Shown here: one piece after another, positions 58,929 to 64,000 of the stretch
How the letters are laid out: the number at the start of each line of letters is the position of its first letter
Position numbering within the stretch: position 1 is the stretch's first letter
NCBI RefSeq assembly: GCF_004959775.1
Contig: NZ_SJZG01000001.1
Span: 62,001 to 126,000, forward strand
Direction of reading: 5' to 3'
Origin: Agromyces sp. H66
GTDB lineage: Bacteria > Actinomycetota > Actinomycetes > Actinomycetales > Microbacteriaceae
DNA length: 64,000 bases
Notes under the pieces: model-generated
Database searches by the model: none
Told to the model about the DNA's origin: nothing
What the model saw: only the letters and a program-made list of their open reading frames with translations
Position numbers and translations under genes: made by a program

Positions 58929-60206
58929 TCAGCCGGTCGCGAGCACGGCGTCGAGGCTCGCGCGCACGATGGCCAGACCCCGGCCGAGCTCCTCCTCCGA
59001 GATCGTGAGTGCCGGCAGGAACTTCAGCACCTCGTCGAAGGCGCCCGAGGTCTCGATCACGAGCCCGCGGCGGAACGCCTCGGCCGAGATGCGGCCGGCG
59101 AGGCTGCGGTCGGAATCGCACGCGAGGCCCTGGAAGAGGCCGCGGCCGCGCACGACGAGGCCCTGGTCGCGGTGGTCGGCGGCGATGCGCTCGAGCTCAT
59201 CGTGCAGAACCCCCGCCTTCGCCGCGATGGCCTCGGTGAACGCGGAGTCGGCCCAGTAGGTCTCGAGCGCGACGCGTGCGGAGACGAAGGCGAGGTTGTT
59301 GCCTCGGAAGGTGCCGGTGTGCTGGCCGGGCTTCCACACGTCGACGTCGGGGCGCAGCAGCACGAGCGACATCGGCAGTCCCGAACCCGAGATCGACTTC
59401 GAGACGGTGACGAGGTCGGGCACGATGCCCGCGTGCTCGAAGGCGAAGAACGTGCCGGTGCGGCCGACGCCGGCCTGGATCTCATCGAGGATGAGCAGGA
59501 TGCCGCGAGCGGCCGTGATCTCGCGGAGCCGCTGCAGCCAGGGTGCGCTCGCGACGTTGATGCCGCCCTCGCCCTGCACGGCCTCGACGATCACCGCGGC
59601 CGGAAGGTCGAGGCCCGAACCCCGGTCGTCGAGCATCTTCTCGAGGAGGTCGAGCGTGTCGACATCCGGTCCCAGGTATCCGTCGTAGGGCAGGCGCGCG
59701 ATGTCGTCGAGGCCGACGCCCGCCGCCCCGCGGTAGTGGCTGTTGCCGGTCGCGGCGAGCGCGCCGAGGCTCAGGCCGTGGAACGCGTTCGTGAACGCCA
59801 CCACGGTGGAACGGCCGGTCGCCCGGCGGGCGACCTTGAGTGCCGCCTCGACGGCGTTCGCACCGGTCGGCCCGGTGAACTGCAGCTTGTAGTCGAGTCC
59901 GCGCGGTTCGAGCACGAACCGTTCGAAGGCCTCGATGAACGCCTTCTTCGCGGACGTGGCCATGTCGAGGCCGTGGATGATGCCGTCGTGCTCGAGGTAC
60001 TCGATGAGGGCGCGCGTGAACGCCGGGTTGTTGTGCCCGTAGTTGAGCACGCCGGCCCCCGCGAAGAAGTCGAGGTACTCGCGTCCGTCGGCGTCGACGA
60101 GCGTCGAACCGGTCGCACGGTCGAACACGGTCGGGAACGCGCGGATGTATCCGCGCACCTCCGACTCGCGACGGTCGAAGACATCCAGGGCTGCGTCGCT
60201 GCTCAT
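58929..60206 (-). CDS. ectB: diaminobutyrate-2-oxoglutarate aminotransferase (EctB type), orphan
   Basis: PLP-dependent class III aminotransferase of 425 residues. EctB-typical segments are RGYIRAFPTVFDRATGS, FFAGAGVLNYGHNNP, FTGPTGANAVEAALK, the cofactor Asp241 in LILDEIQAGVGRTG and Lys270 in TVSKSISGSGLP, then TGTFRGNNLAF. It converts aspartate semialdehyde and glutamate to 2,4-diaminobutyrate. No ectA or ectC is adjacent, so ectoine synthesis would need genes elsewhere, or the product may feed a siderophore or peptide. It is convergent with the HExxH gene. Confidence 0.92.
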   Translation of the reverse strand: MSSDAALDVFDRRESEVRGYIRAFPTVFDRATGSTLVDADGREYLDFFAGAGVLNYGHNNPAFTRALIEYLEHDGIIHGLDMATSAKKAFIEAFERFVLEPRGLDYKLQFTGPTGANAVEAALKVARRATGRSTVVAFTNAFHGLSLGALAATGNSHYRGAAGVGLDDIARLPYDGYLGPDVDTLDLLEKMLDDRGSGLDLPAAVIVEAVQGEGGINVASAPWLQRLREITAARGILLILDEIQAGVGRTGTFFAFEHAGIVPDLVTVSKSISGSGLPMSLVLLRPDVDVWKPGQHTGTFRGNNLAFVSARVALETYWADSAFTEAIAAKAGVLHDELERIAADHRDQGLVVRGRGLFQGLACDSDRSLAGRISAEAFRRGLVIETSGAFDEVLKFLPALTISEEELGRGLAIVRASLDAVLATG

Positions 60207-60284
60207 GGCAGGCGTGCTCCTCTCGAGGCAGGGTAAAGACGGTGAATCGACCCTACGTCCTGCGGCCGGGCATTCCGTGCACGC

Positions 60285-60338
60285 CGCCGTCCCGCACCCG
60301 CTCGCGGGCCGGGTCGGGCGGGCGGGTGCGGGACGGCG
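60285..60338 (-). terminator. long perfect hairpin, terminator of the ArsR/SRPBCC operon
   Basis: Arms of 17 perfect pairs (60285-60301 and 60322-60338, core CCGTCCCGCACCCGC and its complement) with a 20-base loop. It lies downstream of the minus-strand SRPBCC gene ending at 60367 and upstream of ectB, so it would stop read-through into ectB. No T-run. Confidence 0.75.
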
Positions 60339-60366
60339 CTCCGGTGCTCGCGTGCGCCGCGGAACC

Positions 60367-61011
60367 CTAGACCTGCCCGGCGCCGGAGAAGAACGCGGCG
60401 GTGCGCTCGGCGGATGCCCGCGCGACTTCGTCGGGCTCGCCGGCGGCGATGGCGGCGTCGCCCCACGCGGTCGCCGACGAACGGATGAACGTGAGGCCCT
60501 CGCTCGACGTCGCCCACTCGGTCGACTCGACCGGCGCCTCGGTGTCGAAGGCGAGGTATGCCGCGAGTCCGAGCAGGGCGTTGTCCCACCCGACGCCCGT
60601 CGCACCCGGGCCGAACTGGTCGTAGAACTCGTACGGCACCTCGCCGGAGTGCTGCAGCGTCAGGCGCGTGGCATCGCCCTCGGGCGCGAGCGTGACGGTG
60701 AGCTCGCTCGTGCCGCCCATGAACTCCCAGGTCGCGGTGAATCCGGTGGGAGCGTCGCAGGTGCGGATCGTTCCCGAGGCGTTGCCTTCGACGGCGTAGC
60801 TGCCGCCGACGCGGAAGTCGCCGCTCACGGGTCCGAACCAGCGCGCGAGGCGTTGCGGGTCGACGATCGCGTTCCAGAGGTCGTCGATGTCGGTGCGGTA
60901 GAGATGACTCGCGGTCAGCACGGTGGCGGCCGCGGCATCCTGCTTCTCGATGGTCACCGATCGCCGCGCCTCGGTGATGAGGCGGTCGGCCTCGGCCGCG
61001 TACTCGCTCAT
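60367..61011 (-). CDS. SRPBCC domain protein with C-terminal extension
   Basis: A 214-residue protein. Residues 20-145 form the SRPBCC domain (LTASHLYRTDIDDLWNAIVDPQRLARWFGPVSGDFRVGGSYAVEGN, TATWEFMGGTSELTVTLAP). An extension of about 60 residues follows (WATSSEGLTFIRSSATAWGDAAIAAGEPDEVARASAERTAAFFSG) and is probably helical. The start overlaps the ArsR stop (ATGA), so the regulator is translated first. It is the third ArsR/SRPBCC cassette in the window. Relatives are known only as activator of Hsp90 ATPase-like proteins; a ligand-binding role is inferred. Confidence 0.87.
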   Translation of the reverse strand: MSEYAAEADRLITEARRSVTIEKQDAAAATVLTASHLYRTDIDDLWNAIVDPQRLARWFGPVSGDFRVGGSYAVEGNASGTIRTCDAPTGFTATWEFMGGTSELTVTLAPEGDATRLTLQHSGEVPYEFYDQFGPGATGVGWDNALLGLAAYLAFDTEAPVESTEWATSSEGLTFIRSSATAWGDAAIAAGEPDEVARASAERTAAFFSGAGQV

Positions 61012-61382
61012 TCCCGTTCCTCCTTCTCCTTCGTGTTCTGCGGTTCGTCGTCGCTCGCTCGCTCGGCCCGCCTGCCGCGGGCGATCTCGGTCTCGAGCGC
61101 GAGCAGTCGCGGGGTCCAGTACCGCCGGAACGGCGTCATCCACTCGTCCACCTGCCGCATCCCCTCTGCCTCGAAGGAGTAGACGCGTCGCGGGCCCTCG
61201 GCGCGCGAGGAGGCGAAGCCGCTCTCGCGCAGCACGCGCAGGTGCTGCGACACGGCCGACTGGGTGATGCCGAACTCGTGCATCACGGCCTCGGTCAGTT
61301 CGCCCGCGCTGCGTTCGCCGTCGGCGAGCAGTTCGAGCACGCGCCGGCGCACCGGGTCGCCCAGGACATCGAACGCGTGCAT
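61008..61382 (-). CDS. ArsR family regulator, probably leaderless
   Basis: A 124-residue winged-helix protein: FDVLGDPVRRRVLELLADGERSAGELTEAVMHEFGITQSAVSQHLRVLRESGFASSRAEGPRRVYSFEAEG. The tail is charged (ERASDDEPQNTKEKEERE). No Shine-Dalgarno precedes ATG 61382. A minus-strand promoter, TTGACT-N18-TACAAT, puts the transcription start at or one base before the ATG. It is coupled to the SRPBCC gene and divergent from lysE. Confidence 0.9.
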   Translation of the reverse strand: MHAFDVLGDPVRRRVLELLADGERSAGELTEAVMHEFGITQSAVSQHLRVLRESGFASSRAEGPRRVYSFEAEGMRQVDEWMTPFRRYWTPRLLALETEIARGRRAERASDDEPQNTKEKEERE

Positions 61383-61389
61383 GCGGTCG

Positions 61390-61426
61390 ATTGTATTAGC
61401 GAGAGCTTATATGAGTCAAGGCTAAT
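61390..61426 (-). promoter_or_regulatory. promoter of the leaderless arsR with inverted-repeat operator
   Basis: Minus strand: TTGACT (61419-61414), 18 bases, TACAAT (61395-61390), then seven bases to the ATG. ATTAGC (61395-61400) and GCTAAT (61421-61426) form an inverted repeat enclosing the spacer, a likely ArsR binding site. The region is AT-rich against its surroundings. Confidence 0.7.
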
Positions 61427-61520
61427 TCGATCGGGCCGGCAGGCGCAGCCTCGGCCGACGGGCTGGCGTCATTCCGGCGGCCGCGGCAGGATCGAGGAAC
61501 GCGAACGAGGAGGCATCCCG

Positions 61521-62135
61521 ATGACCGTGGCATTCCTGCTGACGACGCTGGTGGTGGTCGCAACCCCGGGCACCGGCGCGGTGTACACGATCGGCGCCGG
61601 CCTGGCACGCGGCCGGCGCGCCAGCCTCATCGCGGCGTTCGGGTGCACGCTCGGGGTCGTTCCGCACATGGTCGCCGCGATCATGGGTCTCGCCGCGTTG
61701 CTGCACGCCAGTGCGCTCGCGTTCGAGGTGGTGAAGTGGCTCGGCGTCGCGTACCTGCTGCTCCTCGCATGGCAGACGGTTCGCGATCGTTCGGCGATCG
61801 AGGTCGATGCCGACGGCACCCCGGTCTCCTTCTGGCGGGTGACGGGCACGGCCGTGCTCATCAACCTGCTGAACCCGAAGCTGACCATCTTCTTCTTCGC
61901 GTTCCTTCCCCAGTTCGTTCCGGCGACCGCGGCGAATGCGACGCTGACGATGATCTGGCTGAGCCTCGTGTTCATGGCGGTCACCTTCGTGGTGTTCGCC
62001 GTCTACGGCGTCTTCGCCGCGACGATGCGCCGGCAGGTGATCGGCCGACCGCGAGTGATGGCGTGGCTGCGCCGCACCTTCGCCGCGACCTATGTGCTGC
62101 TCGCCGGGCGGCTCGCCCTCGAGGCGAGGTCGTAG
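61521..62135 (+). CDS. LysE/RhtB family amino acid exporter
   Basis: A 204-residue exporter with six membrane spans. The N-terminus (LLTTLVVVATPGTGAVYTIGAGLARGRRASLIAAFGCTLGV) and the INLLNPKLTIFFFAFLPQFVP motif are LysE/RhtB signatures. Members export lysine, homoserine, threonine or related molecules. ATG 61521 has GAGGAGG upstream. It is divergent from the leaderless arsR gene, but its own promoter is not obvious in the 138-bp gap. Substrate unknown. Confidence 0.92.
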   Translation: MTVAFLLTTLVVVATPGTGAVYTIGAGLARGRRASLIAAFGCTLGVVPHMVAAIMGLAALLHASALAFEVVKWLGVAYLLLLAWQTVRDRSAIEVDADGTPVSFWRVTGTAVLINLLNPKLTIFFFAFLPQFVPATAANATLTMIWLSLVFMAVTFVVFAVYGVFAATMRRQVIGRPRVMAWLRRTFAATYVLLAGRLALEARS

Positions 62136-62148
62136 CGCAAATATCTAC

Positions 62149-62177
62149 TTGCGTGTATATATACGACGGTGTATTCT
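62149..62177 (+). promoter_or_regulatory. promoter for DUF998/arsR/SRPBCC operon with palindrome in the spacer
   Basis: TTGCGT (62149-62154), 17 bases, TATTCT (62172-62177), then six bases to ATG 62184, so the message is probably leaderless. GTATATATAC (62155-62164) is a perfect palindrome inside the spacer, where a repressor would block polymerase. The ArsR protein of the same operon is the obvious candidate. Confidence 0.65.
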
Positions 62178-62183
62178 AACGTC

Positions 62184-62927
62184 ATGACCACACACAGCGC
62201 TCCAACACCAGCTCGCATCCGCCGCGTGCCCGCTGGGGTGGCCGTGCTCGGCGGCGTCGGATTCCTGGTGCTCTTCGTCGTCGCACATCTGGTGCAGCCC
62301 GGCGTCGACCCCTCGTGGCAACCGCCGAGCGAGCTCGCGCTCGGGCCGTCGGGCTGGGTGATGACCATCGCATTCCTGGCGCTCGGCGCCGGGTGCGCCG
62401 GGCTCGTCATCGCCCTCGCGTCGCAGGTCACGACCTGGCCCGGTCGCATCGCCCTGATCGCCCTCCTGCTCGCCGCGATCGGATGCCTCGTCGCCGCCGT
62501 GTTCCCGGCCGACCCGGCGATCGCACCGCCCTCCGAGGCCACCCTCAGCGGCACCCTCCACTCGATCGGCCCCGTGCTCTTCGACGGGCTGCCACTGGCC
62601 GCTGTCATCCTGGCGATCTCGCTGCCGCGGCGCAGCCCGCAGTGGCGCCGGCTCCGCCGGCTGCTCATCCTCGGCGCGGTGCTGACCGTCGTTGCCGCCC
62701 TCCTGCTCACCGTGAGCCTGGGCGTGCTCATGTCGGAGGCCGGGCAGCTCGGACCCGACGTCCCGGTCGGCTGGCAGGGACGGTTCCTCCTGGCCGTCGA
62801 CGCCGTGTGGATCGCCGCGCTCGGTGCCGCCGCGCTTCGGCTGCGGCGTCACGCCGACGCGGCCGATGACGAAGCGGCTGCGGCATCCGCTCGCCCGGCC
62901 GCCGCGACCACCGGACGGCCCCGATGA
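62184..62927 (+). CDS. DUF998-like membrane protein
   Basis: A 247-residue membrane protein with about six spans. VAVLGGVGFLVLFVVAHLVQPGVDPSWQPPSELALGPSGWVMTIAFLALG and CLVAAVFPADP match DUF998 family proteins (conserved Pro and Ser in the first loop, FPADP in the middle). Function unknown. No Shine-Dalgarno precedes ATG 62184, in line with the predicted leaderless transcript. The stop overlaps the ArsR start (ATGA). It is probably co-regulated with the ArsR/SRPBCC pair. Confidence 0.85.
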   Translation: MTTHSAPTPARIRRVPAGVAVLGGVGFLVLFVVAHLVQPGVDPSWQPPSELALGPSGWVMTIAFLALGAGCAGLVIALASQVTTWPGRIALIALLLAAIGCLVAAVFPADPAIAPPSEATLSGTLHSIGPVLFDGLPLAAVILAISLPRRSPQWRRLRRLLILGAVLTVVAALLLTVSLGVLMSEAGQLGPDVPVGWQGRFLLAVDAVWIAALGAAALRLRRHADAADDEAAAASARPAAATTGRPR

Positions 62928-63286
62928 GCGCCGCGACGAACGCCCCGGCGCTCGACCTCGAGGTGCTCACCGCGCTCGCGGAACCGAACCGGTTGCGCAT
63001 CGTCGAGCTGCTGCGCGAGGGGGGCCGACCCGTCGGCGAGATCGCCGAGACACTGTCGCTCCTCCAGCCGCAGACTTCGAGGCATCTCAGGATCCTCGCC
63101 GAGGCCGGCCTGGTGCGCGCCGACCGGCGGGCCCAGTCGCGCGTCTACCACCTGCTGCCGGCGCCGTTCCGGTCGCTGGAGGCGTGGCTCGACACGTTCG
63201 GCCAGGTCTGGGAGACCCGGGTCGACCGGCTCGACGCCTACCTCTTGGAGCTCGAGACGCAGGAGGGCGAGCCCGATGACGAGTAG
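62924..63286 (+). CDS. ArsR family regulator
   Basis: A 120-residue winged-helix regulator: LTALAEPNRLRIVELLREGGRPVGEIAETLSLLQPQTSRHLRILAEAGLVRADRRAQSRVYHLLPAPFRSLEAWLDTF. It resembles SdpR-type ArsR proteins, with no metal ligands. It is coupled at both ends: ATGA with the membrane gene and an 11-base overlap with the SRPBCC gene. It probably represses the promoter at 62149-62177. Confidence 0.9.
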   Translation: MSAATNAPALDLEVLTALAEPNRLRIVELLREGGRPVGEIAETLSLLQPQTSRHLRILAEAGLVRADRRAQSRVYHLLPAPFRSLEAWLDTFGQVWETRVDRLDAYLLELETQEGEPDDE

Positions 63287-63779
63287 GGTCACCAAGGACG
63301 TCGAGGGACGCCGGCTCATCGTCGAACGCGACTACGGGGCATCCGCCGACCTCGTGTGGCGCTGCTGGACCGAGGCGGCCCACCTGCGGCGCTGGTGGGG
63401 GCCGCACGGCTGGTTCGTCGACATCTTCGAGCTCGACGTGCGCCCGGGCGGGCTCTGGCGCTACCGGCTGCGCCCCGACGGCGAGCACGAGCTCGACGAT
63501 GAGCACTGGGGGAGGGCCGTGTACCGCGTCGTCGACGCGCCGCGCCGGCTGGAGTTCGACGACGCCGTCGCCGATCCCTCGGGCGTGCCCGTCGAGGGCA
63601 GTGAGATGCCGACGACCGTGGAGATCGGCGCCGAGGGCGGCCGGACGTCGGTCACGATCGTCGTCGCGTTCGCCGCAGCCGAGCAGCTCGAGGCGGCCGA
63701 GGCGATCGGCATGGTCGAGGGGTTCACCGACGCCCTCGAGCGACTCGAGGCCGCGCTCGCCGAGGCGGCGGACGCATGA
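63276..63779 (+). CDS. SRPBCC/AHSA1 domain protein
   Basis: A 167-residue START-fold protein: LIVERDYGASADLVWRCWTEAAHLRRWWGPHGWFVDIFELDVRPGGLWRYRL, with conserved WGP and VTIVVAFAAAEQLEAAEAIGMVEGFTDALERLEAAL as the C-terminal helix. It is the fourth SRPBCC member of an ArsR cassette in this window. It overlaps the ArsR gene by 11 bases. A hydrolase gene follows after 67 bases and may be in the same transcript. Confidence 0.88.
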   Translation: MTSRVTKDVEGRRLIVERDYGASADLVWRCWTEAAHLRRWWGPHGWFVDIFELDVRPGGLWRYRLRPDGEHELDDEHWGRAVYRVVDAPRRLEFDDAVADPSGVPVEGSEMPTTVEIGAEGGRTSVTIVVAFAAAEQLEAAEAIGMVEGFTDALERLEAALAEAADA

Positions 63780-63846
63780 TCCCGCCTCGGTCGGCGACGC
63801 CGCGCGACGCACGAACCCTGTCCCGTCCAGGAACGGAGTGATGACG

Positions 63847-64000
63847 ATGAAGACGAAGACGGATGCCGCGACCGGCCGCGCCGAGGGAACGGTCGTCTCG
63901 GCCGACGGCACCACGATCGCGTACGAGCGATCGGGAGCCGGCCCGCTGGTCGTGCTCGTCGCGCAGGCCCTGTCGGACCGGTCCGACAACCGCCGGCTCG
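63847..64000 (+). CDS. alpha/beta hydrolase, N-terminus only (cut by window end)
   Basis: The first 51 codons of a longer gene: MKTKTDAATGRAEGTVVSADGTTIAYERSGAGPLVVLVAQALSDRSDNRR. The GTTIAYERSGAGPLVVLV segment is the start of alpha/beta hydrolases of the type found after ArsR/SRPBCC cassettes. ATG 63847 lies about seven bases after GGAG; ATG 63841 is possible. The catalytic residues lie outside the window. Confidence 0.75.
   Translation, partial: MKTKTDAATGRAEGTVVSADGTTIAYERSGAGPLVVLVAQALSDRSDNRRL

Overview
The window is very GC-rich DNA with dense, short-gapped operons, GTG and TTG starts, four-base stop/start overlaps and a strong bias for GGCATCC-type strings. This fits an actinobacterium, most likely a member of the Microbacteriaceae (Agromyces or Microbacterium relatives). 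That placement is an inference from gene content and codon style. I see no rRNA, tRNA, CRISPR array, insertion sequence or prophage.

Layout. 1-8.2 kb: a minus-strand catabolic operon (NitT/TauT-type ABC uptake, CoA ligase, MaoC hydratase, acyl-CoA dehydrogenase, amidohydrolase, short-chain dehydrogenase) faces a MarR regulator across a palindromic operator. 8.3-15.5 kb: formate-THF ligase, a flavin aromatic hydroxylase, a tandem-duplicated MarR protein, an MFS exporter and a quinone oxidoreductase. 15.5-18.5 kb: an ArsR/SRPBCC/SDR operon, a frameshifted membrane gene and a TetR regulator. 18.4-25 kb: one operon holding CstA, a YbdD protein, a LytS/LytTR two-component system, a small membrane protein and an SSS carboxylate symporter. 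This looks like a pyruvate or short-acid sensing and uptake unit. 25-30.6 kb: two MarR-controlled divergons, a sortase-anchored Ig-like surface protein and a cupin. 30.6-41.5 kb: two NarL-type two-component systems, an XRE gene with a decayed toxin partner, an ECF41 sigma factor, and a multicopper oxidase with a membrane partner. 41.5-46.7 kb: a tandem-HTH MerR protein, a hydrolase, a large LuxR regulator and a luciferase-family pseudogene. 46.9-51.6 kb: a branched-chain amino acid ABC operon with a permease-ATPase fusion. 51.6-56.5 kb: a second ECF41 sigma factor with a probable target gene, a hydrolase, an interspersed repeat and a SRPBCC/ArsR pair. 56.5-60.2 kb: a 776-residue protein with an LQRxxGN-type motif and a C-terminal HExxH domain behind two helically phased palindromes, then an orphan ectB. 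60.3-64 kb: two more ArsR/SRPBCC cassettes, LysE and DUF998 membrane proteins, and the start of a hydrolase gene.

The most interesting points are the HExxH protein with its twin operators (56.5-58.9 kb), the two ECF41 sigma factors with three matching promoters, four separate ArsR/SRPBCC cassettes (several probably leaderless), two different regulators built as internal tandem duplications, and the combined CstA/SSS/LytSR operon.
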